From assembly GCA_012184525.1 (NCBI GenBank), contig WOFQ01000033.1, forward strand, positions 124,001-188,000: a stretch of DNA of 64,000 nt. The letters are read 5' to 3'. Source of the DNA: Xenoacremonium recifei (taxonomy: Eukaryota > Ascomycota > Sordariomycetes > Hypocreales > Nectriaceae). Every line of letters begins with the position of its first letter. Position 1 is the stretch's first letter. Below, piece after piece: positions 22,621-32,877 of the stretch. The notes below the pieces were generated by a model. The model did no database searches. It worked only from the letters and a program-made list of their open reading frames with translations, and was not told the DNA's origin. The position numbers and the translations under genes are program-made.

Positions 22621-23088
22621 GACGGCGACGATCCGGACTCGCAACAGCAACGACGACTCAGATCAGGCTCCGGACTGGACAATTACAGCTCCCATCGTGA
22701 GAAGTGCAAGGCGCCGCACGCCAGCAGGAGGGAGGGCAGCCCTTTATAACCATTTTCAGCAATCCGTGTGCGATTCCCTCGTCTACTGACGTGCTCCTCT
22801 TGTTCAGCCCAAACTTATTGGGGAGCTGGTGGGGACTGACGGAGTATTCCTAGAAGCCAAAGGTGGGGGAGGAGGCGTGATAGGAAAGGCCGGCACCGCT
22901 CGTCAGTGAACGGAGGAGGCCGGCGTGCATAAATCCCGAGCGGCGGCTGGATAAATGCCACCGTTTCAGACGGTGCGCGGAGATGTGCGTCCATATCTGT
23001 CTGTTAGACCTGCTGATGGCGACACTCATCAATGCCAGGCACGCTGACGAGATGAAAAGCAAACCATCTTGTTGAAACTGACAAAGGC
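22621..23088. other. MFS promoter and 3' region of the regulator
   Basis: Apart from the TATA box I see no further clear element. The stretch near 22850-22990 is GC-rich. Confidence 0.45.
22743..22748 (-). promoter_or_regulatory. TATA box of the MFS transporter gene
   Basis: TATAAA on the minus strand, about 125 bp upstream of the start codon. TATA promoters in fungi tend to belong to inducible genes. Confidence 0.55.
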
Positions 23089-25426
23089 TCAATATACGTG
23101 CCCCGAGTCGAACATCGGCTCCTCGATAAAGGCATCCCATGAAGCCTAGCTCTTGTCAGTTGACACGACTCAGTGAATGGCAGACGGAAGATACAAACCC
23201 AATCAAAGTCCATGTTGGGAAAATTCGTCTCAAACGAAAATCCCCCATTGAATGCATCCAACTTCGGACTGGCCTCTGGGACTGCCAGCGGTGGTTCTGC
23301 AAGTACCATCTGCGACACCCCTGTACCCAGTCCTTCCCCTACGCCACTCCCAATTCCAAGGCTCGAGAGCATTCTCATGAGAATATGGTAGTCTCTCCAT
23401 GCCTCATCAAACCCACTGGCTACCTCCGTCCACCGAGAACTGGACTTATCAAGAACCTGCAACAGATAGTCGCTTCCCGGTGAAAACTCCACGTCAGGCA
23501 TCTTACGTCTCAATTCCAGCTCCAAGATCAAGATCATCGCCGCCAGCGTCAGCATTTGTCGCGTCTGTGTAATCTTATAAAGATTCGCGCCCAGATTCTC
23601 CTGGAAGGCCAGCAGCGCCAGGGCAGATGAGACGCATCGGTCATGGGAAAGTTTGTAACGATTGTCGAAGCTGCCTTTGGCCATGAATTTGCGGTGCAAC
23701 AGGCAGAGCCCTCGATGATACATGACCACGAGGCTCAGATTCGACATGGTTGCCGGAGCAGGGTTGGCTTGTAGTCCGTCGGGGTCTAGTTTCATTTGCG
23801 GAGGGAAATCTTCATATGCTTTGCTCAGAGCCTGATCGATCTCGAGAAGCGTCTCATATGAGCCCAAGCTCGGGGCACTACCAAAGTCAGAGACGCGACC
23901 GAGCTCACGAAACAAGCGTCTCTTGACAATGAGATACGTCGCCGGAGTGCGCTCCGTGAACGGCCGCGCGGGAGGCAAGACATTGGTATCTTCAGACAGT
24001 TCCCAGTCAAAAACGTTGAGGGGATCCTTTGTATCAGAGTATAAACCCGACATGGCACGAGGGAAACCACTTATGAACGACGCCATATCGTCCATGCCAA
24101 TCACCGAGACCCAGATGCGACGCCGGTACTCCGCATGGAGGGCTGATATGCCCGGTAACTTTGACGGGTCACGGTGGTAGCCCATGCTAACGGCAGTGCG
24201 GACAATGACGCCAGTCATGATCCAGAGCCCTCGGCGGTTGTCGTCCTTTCGGTTGAGCTCTGCAGTTGCATTGAAGCGCAATGCCTCCACAGTATACGGC
24301 AGACACTTAGCGATGTCACCACTGAGCAAGCATTGTGCCGTCCGCATCCGGTAGAGATTGAGAAGTGATTCAGAGATACCCTCGTAATCTGGCGGCTCTC
24401 CACATTGGTGGTATGCTAGCATAGTGATACCGAGAATCGAGAATAGGAGGCCCAGCCAGATGGGGTTGGTCTTGCAAGGATCTCTCCAGTGTTCTTCATA
24501 CTAGCAAGGCCATGTTAGCAGAGATTCAGGATAGGGCTCAGACATAATACACACCTCGCGCATGAAGGTGGGTTCGTGGACAATAGCTGGTTATCTTATA
24601 AGCCGTAGTCGCACCATGTTGCTGTAGAAGACTTACGAGGGACAGAGACTGGGAAATTTTCACCACTAAAGAAATAGCGAATAAGTAGGTCTGTCTTGGG
24701 TTTGGATGGTAAAGCCGAGAGAATCTCCATTCGCTCAATCGGTTTGACCTGATTGAAGAGAAGGCTCGATCCATCAGCAGTGTACGACGGGGCTGATCGG
24801 AAATTGTAATCTGCTTGGTCATCCTGCTCTTGATTCCAGGACTTCTTAAGCTCGTTGATCTGACGACGATTAGCCGATACAGATTCTTGAATGGAGTAGG
24901 AAGATGGGTTTACCTCTTGAAGTACAACATACCAATCATCCCCTCCCCGGTACACCGAGTGATTCCCATCGATGATCGTCTTCACATCTTCAGCTGCATC
25001 CTGAGTATCAGATGCCTCCGTAGATGGAACAGTGCCTGACTCGCGGATGGGACTCTCAGGGGTACGGATAGAATTCCCATGATGAGACGACGTGGTCTGC
25101 TGCCGTTCCCCAATCAGACGCTTGACAAGATCCTCGAGATGGTCAATCCGCTGGCGGGTGGCATCCCCAGTGCCATCGCGAATGGCACCAGAAGAAGATC
25201 CATTCCTACCGCTACGGAACTTGCAAGCAGCTTGTTCATTACGGGCCGCGCAATTCTGGCACGGTCTCTCCCGGTTGCATTTCAGCCTCAACTAATGTCA
25301 GTGATGAGTTCCCCTAACAGGTGGCGCTCTTACACACTTTCTAGTGCGACAGGGGTCGCAGGACAGCGGGATACGCGTGCGCCGATGCTTTGGAGCCGGA
25401 TTTGGGTCACCTCCGCGAGCCTGCAT
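23089..25426 (-). CDS. Zn2Cys6 transcription factor with fungal_trans domain
   Basis: Modelled as six exons (25426..25338, 25286..24914, 24859..24637, 24586..24555, 24500..23199, 23145..23089), 691 aa. The zinc cluster reads Cys-x2-Cys-x6-Cys-x5-Cys-x2-Cys-x8-Cys at about residues 24-54 and is interrupted by the first intron after RTRK. A short coiled-coil-like dimerisation stretch follows (TRQRIDHLEDLVKRLIGE). The middle homology region begins near FPVSVPPIVHEPTF and continues through GMDDMASFISGFPRAM, typical of fungal_trans. The second intron (24860-24913) is 54 nt with no stop, so it could also be read through. The last intron moves the end from an extended frame to SWDAFIEEPMFDSGHVY. It is divergent from the SDR gene and adjacent to the MFS gene, so it is a candidate local regulator of both. 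Confidence 0.9.
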
Positions 25427-25564
25427 GTTTGTAGATGATGATTAATGAACTATTGATTCTTCTCCGCGCTGTAATAAAGGAGTTAACGGAGTTCGAGAGA
25501 TGACGAGGAATTCGAAGGGGAGGTGCTGAGCCCAGAGGTGCCTGCCAGCCCCTCAGCGAGCTTC

Positions 25565-25570
25565 CACGTG
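25565..25570. promoter_or_regulatory. CACGTG E-box
   Basis: A perfect palindromic bHLH/bZIP-type site, 11 bp from the CCGCGG palindrome. Confidence 0.45.
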
Positions 25571-25580
25571 ACCTGTTAAA

Positions 25581-25588
25581 TCCGCGGA
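25581..25588. promoter_or_regulatory. TCCGCGGA palindrome, possible zinc-cluster site
   Basis: An 8-bp perfect palindrome carrying CCG and CGG triplets, between a Zn2Cys6 gene and its divergent neighbour. Binding is not shown. Confidence 0.45.
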
Positions 25589-25696
25589 GATGACCTCCTT
25601 CACCCGTCTTCTGATTCGGTTCGACAAGTCCATGGAAACGAATGACATCGCCGTCGAACGGTGGCGTAGCCTCGCATTCCAATGCTTTGTTAAAGG

Positions 25697-25703
25697 TATA
25701 AAA
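25697..25703 (+). promoter_or_regulatory. TATA box of the SDR gene
   Basis: TATAAAA, 92-98 bp upstream of the start codon at 25795, which is a usual distance. Confidence 0.6.
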
Positions 25704-25794
25704 CGAGGGTTCAAGAAGGCATGGAACAGGATGGCAGAATCCTCGTTCATCCTTATCCTGTCCCATAGAATCGGACTAGTCATTAACTATCACG

Positions 25795-26835
25795 ATGCCC
25801 TCGTTCGGTAATTTCGTTCACACGCAGTTCGTGCTCAAGATTCCGATTCCTTCTGCTTCTTTCTCTGGCAAGACTGCCATCATCACTGGTGCCAATGGAG
25901 GGTTAGGCAAGGAGACGGCCAAGCACATCATCCGTCTAGGTGCCAGCAAAGTCATCTTCGGCTGCCGCAACATCTCGCGAGGCACGGCAGCCAAATTGGA
26001 AGTGGAGGCTGCCACAAAATGCAGTCCTGAGATCATTGAAGTCTGGCAACTTGATCTTGAGTCACCCGCCTCGGTTCGCGGCTTTGTCGACAAGGCTAAT
26101 TCCCTGCCCCGACTTGACGTCCTGATCAACAACGCTGGTATCCAAAACAGCCAGTTCAGAATCGTGTACGATACAGAGAGCACCATCGGTTTGAACGTTA
26201 TCGGCACTTTCTTGCTCGCTCTGCAGTTGATTCCTAAGCTTAAAGAGACTGCCCGTACATATGGCGTGACACCCGTTATGACCATGGTCGCCTCAGCACT
26301 ATACGATGTGGCCAAATATCCTGAGCCGCATGGAGATGACATATTTACCTGGTTCAAGGATAAGTCGCATGTCAACAGAATGAATCAGTGAGTTAACAAT
26401 CTTCTCATGTACGGGATGTCTTTTCTAACAATATTTCCCAGGTACAATCTCTCCAAGCTGCTGCAGTTATACGCAACCATCAAGCTCAGTTCAATTGTCG
26501 ACCCAGTTGGCACAACTAATCCAAACCCCATTGTTATCAACTCTCTCGATCCATGCTTCTGCAAGACTGGTCTGCCAGGAGAGCTATCAGGCGTATCAAA
26601 GGTCTTATTCAAGACTTTCGAAGCGATCGCAGCCCGAACCGCCGAGGAGGGAGCCCGGTTGGTGGTTCAAACCGCTTCGCAAGGACGAGACACTCACGGC
26701 CTTTATATGCGGGCTGGCGCAGTACAAGAGTATGATCCGGTGGCGAAGGATGACAAGAGAGCAACTTATGTCTGGGATTTGCTTTGCAAGAAGCTGGAGC
26801 AACTTCAGCCGAATATCCTGCAGAATCTGCAATGA
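25795..26835 (+). CDS. Short-chain dehydrogenase/reductase
   Basis: Two exons (25795..26387, 26442..26835) encode 328 aa. The intron has GTGAGT and CCCAG and splits the catalytic block, so splicing is needed for QYNLSKLL. Landmarks of a classical SDR are the cofactor loop TGANGGLGKE (from residue 31), NNAG (112-115), a candidate catalytic Ser in MVASALYD (about 167), and YxxxK at Y199/K203. Arg and Asn around the first strand end (FGCRNISRG) suggest NADP(H) preference. The overall type is the retinol-dehydrogenase/WWOX-like group common in fungal metabolite and detoxification clusters; the substrate is unknown. It shares its promoter with the Zn2Cys6 regulator. Confidence 0.93.
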
Positions 26836-28423
26836 TTTGGGGGCTTTTTCTTCCGCATGATCTATATGTTCTTTTTAGATTCTGTAATCTGGAGATATTT
26901 ATCGAGGGATATTTAGTAAATTTGATACCAGTAGACATGAAAGCGCCAGAGCTATAGATGATTTTCTACTACATGTCCACGGCTACTCCAGTCCCATGGC
27001 ACCTCTGGTCGAAACTAAGTAAAGTACATCCATAATTCTTGCTACACGAATGATAAGCCGAGGCTTCTTCTGTATACCTAGGATATGAACACCTATTCCT
27101 AAACAATCCCTCCTTCATTTGTTCACTCATGTTAATCTACCGTTTTCTAAAAGGAGTGGGGCCGTTTAAGACGTGGTTCATAAAGTTGCATAAACTAGCA
27201 AGCCTCCGTTTTCGCTCCCTCAACGCTAAGAGGACCCAACCAGCACTAGCTCAACCTGCGGCAACAGAATCCGGCAATCGTCACCGCAAGAAATATAGAT
27301 GGACAAGGCCAAAACTCGGCTCCGATTTGCCCATAGCAGATCCCGCTTCTGTACGGATTATTGATAGGGAAACTCTCAACGCAAATGGCCAGGTTCAAGG
27401 TTTATGTCTCGGCCTTCTTTCCGATCGAGGCAGCCTCGATCTATTGCCGCGAATCTGGCATCTATACCCGCCTCGAACCACATACACGGGATGACTGAAG
27501 GTGTATCCGATGCTACCTTCTGCCACTCAACAACCGTTTCTCCATTATCCGGAAGCCGTGCCGTCTACACCGCATCTCGGTCAAGATCCTCCGCATCCTG
27601 CAAGCCTCGATGTCCACCCCGCATCCGTTGGAGACCGACGGCCCGTTTGACACTGTTGCCGTCTTCTATTCCCGTCGAGTCCTTATCACGCTGCACGTGA
27701 GCCTGACTACAACCTTCGAGACGTCACATGGAGAGAGCGTGTTCAAGTTCTGGTTACAAGCAAATAAGCATTGCCTCTGCTTGATTTCTCATATTCCCTT
27801 AAAAGCCAAGCCCTGGTTCCGGGCCATTCCTACCCTTCCCTTCCCTTGCGAGTCACCGTCCCATCCGCCCAGATCGTACATTTCACCCCCGGCAGCGATT
27901 CCTAAGACCGGAAAACGACGAAAAGAAAGAACAGCAAATTCAAAGACGCGCCTCCCCTCCAGTTGCATCACTCGAAAGTCCACTCGAAAAGGGACACACT
28001 CCCTCTCCAGAAAAGCACAGCAAGCAGAACGCGCGCGGAAACAAGAGCACATATCCCCTGGAGACCCCCTTGCATGAAGAAAACGATTTCATAACCCTTC
28101 GTCCTTTCCACTGCCGATGCCACCCTGGTTCTTTTTAGTAGGTGATTCTCAAAAAAGAAACAATCGTACACGTAAAGACACATCCAGGAGAGAAGTAATG
28201 TCCGCGTTTCCTAGGCGAACCGCAACCACCAAATGCGAGTATGTTCCCTCCTGTGCGTATCTCGATATTTCCCCTCTGAGGGGCTTGTTTGTTGTTCGCC
28301 GTGATTTCAAGTCAAAAGCATCCGAATGACAATGACGACGCGCATCTCCCAGTTCCCGATCCCTTCCATCCTTGACGCCTGGGCGGCTCAACCTCGCCGT
28401 CTCCCTTCCCGGGCCTTTCCATC
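26836..28423. other. Convergent intergenic region, no supported gene
   Basis: It contains the 3' ends of the SDR (+) and DEF1 (-). A 121-codon frame at 27129-27494 and a 155-codon frame at 27610-28077 show no recognisable protein. The stretch at about 27890-28100 is purine-rich on the plus strand, consistent with a DEF1 3' UTR (pyrimidine-rich on the mRNA). Confidence 0.5.
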
Positions 28424-31400
28424 CTAATGGTAGTTACCACCCCAGCCACCGCGCTGCTGCTGCTGCTGCTGCTGCTGCTGGTTGCCGTAGCCGTAGTTGC
28501 TGCCGCTGAAGCCCTGGTTGTAGGAGCTGTAGGGGCTGCTACCGTGCTGCTGACCAGCACCAGCGTTGGCTCCCATACCGTACGCGTTGTTGCCATGGAG
28601 GCCGTGGCCCTGGACATGGCTAGGGTAGCCGCCGTATCCGCCCATCTGAGAGTTCTGAGGGGGAGGAAGGCCGCTGGCGGCAGCAGGGCCATTATTGGCA
28701 GCAGAGCCAGGTCGAACTCCGCCGAGCGAGGGTGAAGGGCCGGAGGCGGCCTTGGCCTCACCGAACGGCTTCAGCTCATCGCCAGCGGCAGCAGCGCCGG
28801 GCTGGGTCTGGCTGTTAAAAGATTGCCCTTGAGATTGGAACGACGAAGCTCCGCGGGCGAAGCTGTCGTGCACACTGCCAAAGCTGCTTCCACCAAGACC
28901 AGGCTGGCTACCGGCCTGAGAAGAAGCAGTACGACCATAATCGCCGAGACCAGATCCAAGACCGCTCTCTCGGTGAATGGACGACTGTCCAAAGCCAGCG
29001 GGAGACGAGGTATGGTCATACGGCGCGTTAGGAGAAACCCCATAGGGCTGTCCGTACATGTTGCCCTTTCCGTAGGGCCCAAATCCTCCCTGACCATATC
29101 CAGAGTAGTACTGGTGGTAGTAAGGGTTGCTGTAGTAGGGGTGGTTGTTGTAGTTAGGGTACTGTTGACCGTGGGACTGCGGCTGCGAACCCTGGCCACC
29201 CTGCTGCTGAGGCTGCTGAGGCTGCTGTTGAGCCTGAGCCTGTGCAGTAGGGTTGGGAGTGCTGGTGCCGCTATTCTGGGCATCACCGGCACTTCCACCA
29301 AATCGTGGCTGCGTGTGCAGAGCACCGCTCTGGGGGTACTGGCTGAGGTTGTCAGCCTGCGAGGCACCGTAGCCGCCGAAAGGTCGCTGCTGGGAGGCGG
29401 CGCTGTCTTGCTGACCCTGCGCTCCCTGCTGCTGGCCATATTGGTTGTAGTAGTTATAGGCGTTTCGGTCCTGCTGAGCCGCGCTGTAATACGAGGAGTA
29501 ATCGCTAGGGGCGCTGCTGAAGGCAGCACCAGGTTGCTGAGGCTGAGAAGTTTGAGAGGGGAAGTTATCGAACGGCGGCTGGCCCGAAGGTGCGGCCTGC
29601 TGGTTGAAGGGGTCGAGGGGTTTCTGGGGAGCCGCTGCGGTATCCTGAACACCAGTCTGACCAAATCGACCAAATTGCTGCTGGCTAGGAGCTGCTGGCT
29701 GGGCTGTAACGAAATCGTGAGCAGGGAAGTTCTTATCGGAATAGCCGTAGTCGGGCAACATACTCTGGAGCGGAATCGGGGCTTGAGCGGCGGCGGAAAC
29801 GGCTGCGGTAGGCACTGCGACGTTGTCAGGTTTTCGATGGTCCCAAGAGTTGAGTCGTTGAATATTACCGGCAGGCGCAGGCGCAGATGGCTTCTGAGAG
29901 AAAGCATCAGGAACCGCGGGTTGGGGTGCGGGAGGAAGAGAGGTGCGAGGGTGAGCAACGGGAGAGTCCGCAGGAGGCTGCGCTCGAGTCTCAGGCTCTT
30001 CGCGATCGCCATCAATGTCCTCCTCGGCATCTCCAAGGTTGAAAGCCCCGAACTGCACGGCAGCCTGGTTCACTTCGCGGTTGCCGGGCATGCGAACAGC
30101 CTCCTCTTGGTCAAGAACACGTCGTTGGTGATGATGGTGGGAAGGAGTGCGAACAGTCCGCTCAGCAGTCGCCTTGGCAGCCGACGCTGCGTAACCACTG
30201 GCATCAGGTCGCTGGGTGAGATGCTGCTGTTGAGCGGCAGAGAGGGGAGTCGCGGTCGTGCTGGCGGGATTCTGTCGCGGATCCCAAGAGTCAGCAGCAG
30301 TGCTGGCGGCAGTTCCAGTGGGAGCGGGCTTAGAATCGTCGGCAATCTGTTCGAGGTTCGTTTCAGTGAGTTCGTCCTTGGGGGGAGGCAGCGCGATTTC
30401 GGGTTCGATTATTTTGGGAGCATCTGTGACAGCATTCTCGACGACGGGAGTGCTTTCGTCCTCTAGCTCGGCGGGAGGGGCCTCGATTTCGGGTTCATGT
30501 TCGGCGGATTCAGTAGCAGTTTCGAGTTCAGCGACTTCAGGAGCGGGTTTAGGTATGGGAGCAGCCTTGGGCTTAGGAGGAGCAGTCGACTGTCGCAGCA
30601 TGCTGGCCCACGTCTTGACAGCAGGCGCAGCGGCAGGTTTCGGGGCATCATTCGTGGTCGTAGTATCGGCGGGGGTTGCCTTGTCCTCTACGGGCTTCTC
30701 AAGTTCCCAGGCAGACGATTCTTCGGTCGGGACAGACAATTGCTGGTTCTCCTTTCGCGTGCCATTGGTGGGGGCAGCATGTGAGGATCGGCCGCGTGCG
30801 CTGCTGCGACCTCCTCGTTCAGTGGTTCGGCCACGGCCTCGACCTCCCTCAGAAACAGCTCGGCCACCACGGCTAGGTCGGGGACCGGTCGACGAAGGTT
30901 CGGTAGTCGAGGTAGGAGCCGCATCCTTTGCCTTCGAGCGAGAGCTCTTCTTGGGCTTGGAGACTTCACCCCACTGCGAAATCGTGCCTAGATGGCGGTC
31001 AGCAAGCAATTCCTAGCCAGAAAAAAAGGCGGGTGAGATATGGAGGGCCACGAGTTAGAGACACCCGGGCAGATATGGTTTGCGCGAGTGTGGTGTTGTT
31101 TCGGGGGATCGTCAGGGATACATACCCTCAGCGATGCGCGTCACAGCTTCGGTCTGGTCGCCGTTGGTCTCTTGCAGGGCGAAGAGGATGTCGACCTCAG
31201 ACCAGTCGGGGAACATCTCGCGGATGACGGACGTCTTGTCGCCGTACTGCTTTCGGAGCTCGCCAATGTCGCCGCCGTCATCATCGAAGGCGCCGAGCGA
31301 CTCGTCAGCCTTGAGATCAGACTTGTCGCCGTTGGTTCTGCGACCGCCTCGACCGGCGAAACCACCTCGTCCACCGCGACCGGAGCCTCTGCCGCGCGAG

Positions 31401-31429
31401 GCAGATGGCCGTGAGATGACCTCGGACAT
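28424..31429 (-). CDS. DEF1: CUE-domain RNA polymerase II degradation factor Def1
   Basis: Two exons (31429..31126 and 30987..28424) encode 955 aa. The 138-nt intron (GTATGT donor, GCTGAC branch, TCTAG acceptor) is required to give RIAEGTISQWGEV, the expected text. Def1 binds ubiquitin and brings elongin-cullin ligase to stalled RNA polymerase II for degradation. Residues 1-35 are an RG-rich basic segment. The CUE domain (about 62-102, SVIREMFPDWSEVDILFALQ) binds ubiquitin. The middle is Ser/Pro/Ala-rich with two more RG patches. The C-terminal 400 residues are rich in Gln, Gly, Tyr and Asn, with YYSNPYYHQYYSGY text and a polyglutamine run just before the end. In yeast the Q-rich tail is cleaved off to let the protein enter the nucleus; the same design is visible here. 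A 547-codon antisense frame is a composition artefact. Confidence 0.92.
28450..28479. repeat. CTG/CAG trinucleotide run coding for polyglutamine in DEF1
   Basis: Nine to ten consecutive CTG units on the plus strand encode the glutamine run near the DEF1 C-terminus. Its length is probably variable between strains. Confidence 0.7.
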
Positions 31430-32877
31430 GGAGGGCGGGTTTGTGATCTTGTGTGCGAAGAAAAGGTAGCTGTGGTGGAGAAACCCAGGCGGCCTAGTCC
31501 AGCTGTCCTCTGCGAACGAGAGCGGCAGCGACAGGCGGAGGGCAGGAGGAAAGAGTCGGCAATGACCAGATTCGGGGCCGACGAGATGGAGGCGTCGTTG
31601 AGGGAGCGACCCGGAGATGGAAGTGGTGAGATGGCGGTGCTGGCTGAACAGTTGGAGAGGTGGAAGGGCAAGGGAGGAGAGTGGAAGAAGAGGCACGAGG
31701 TTTTCCCCAGAAGCAGAGGAAAGGTTCAGGTTACGAAGGTTTTGCCTTTAGCGGCTGGTGACGCCCCAAAGCCCCCCCCCTTGACCGCGTTGGTCCAGGC
31801 GAGAGCCAGGGCAGGCTCAGAGCTGTACCTCTAGTCGCACTCCACTTTAGTGAAGGTGCAGGTACCGCGGCCGGGCCTAGCCCAGTGCGCCGAGCTCACA
31901 ATCACTGCCCTCCATCCACCACAGGCCGTCAGTGGCCGTTTGCGCTGAATCGCAGTCGGGACGGCCGCCCACAGCTGCAGGCCAACAATGAGGCTAAGAG
32001 GGTTGCTGGGGCAGGGTACCTGCGGCATCACCGTATCGCCACCTAGCCCCCGGGTACCTGACCTGCCCTACTGCGGCGATCCCCTCGCATAGTGCGAAGC
32101 CCGGCACGTACTGGGTACATCTCGCCCACGATAGCCCTCGAGCCACCTCACAGAAGGTGAGCACCTCATTGAAAAACGGGGAAGTGAGGCTTGCCATGAC
32201 GCATCTGCGGAGAAGCGACGGCGGTGTTTTCTGCCCTCGTGCCAGCCTCGGGCAAGACCCAATCGCTGCTGGACGGTCTGACCCTTCAATTGGGCTCGCA
32301 CAGGCTGATTGCGCCCTGAACCGGTTCCCAGCGATGCTTGCAGTTGTCGCTGAGGCACTGCCTCCGAGTACACGTCGCACAACGCACTTGTCTGTACCTT
32401 TTGCTCCCAGATGTGATGGAGTGGGCGTCAGCGCTGCCGCCCGAGGGCTGCACTGTCTCAGGCGACAAGTATCGCTACCTGGCAGGGCCGGTCCAGCAGT
32501 GACTCAGTGCCTGGATCTCGCTCTGCCGCCAGGTCGCTCTACTTCCTTGGTGCCCGACTTGCCATGCCAGGGGGCACTGCGACAGCGCTAAACAGCGTAG
32601 CCTTGCCCCACTCGAGCTCCCTGCCTGCCTGAGGTCTGGGTGCCTCTCACTCTCGGTGCTGCCCGCAATCCAATCACATGACCCTGGCGCCTCGTCCCAC
32701 GACGTCCGACGATGGCATCATGCGGCGAGGCTTGGACAAGGCATCGATCCGCTCCCGATCGGCCACCACCCCGAAGCGCGCGGCGAATCGCCAACACCAC
32801 CCCCAGGCGGAAAGCCTGCAGACGAGTCTTCCATCGAAATACTTTTCTTTGTCGTCGAACGAGTCCAGTCGCCCACC
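31430..32877. promoter_or_regulatory. Divergent DEF1 / mitochondrial-protein promoter region
   Basis: 1.4 kb between divergent starts. The DEF1 side (31430-31830) looks like leader and promoter. The 31840-32600 part is GC-rich with several GGTACC-containing stretches (about 31860, 32017, 32053). I see no coding frame of merit. Confidence 0.45.

Larger units (their letters stand above)
25427..25794. promoter_or_regulatory. Bidirectional promoter of the Zn2Cys6 regulator and the SDR
   Basis: The 368-bp region between divergent starts contains a CACGTG E-box, the palindrome TCCGCGGA (an everted or overlapping pair of CGG half-sites, of the kind zinc-cluster dimers bind) and a TATA box on the SDR side. 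The combination suggests autoregulation and co-regulation with the SDR; that is inference. Confidence 0.6.

Noticed and set aside
27129..27494. 121-codon plus-strand frame between SDR and DEF1
   Set aside because: No motif, no clear promoter or splice continuity, in a convergent 3' region. Could be real only with transcript evidence.
28823..30466. 547-codon plus-strand frame opposite DEF1
   Set aside because: It is the antisense of a Gln/Ala/Pro-rich coding region, whose codons rarely give stops in reverse. Composition is Val/Leu/Arg/Gly monotony with no motif.
9784..32058. Apparent scatter of GGTACC motifs
   Set aside because: About ten copies in the window is no more than expected for a 6-mer in 64 kb. 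Only the inverted pair at 9790-9824 was kept.
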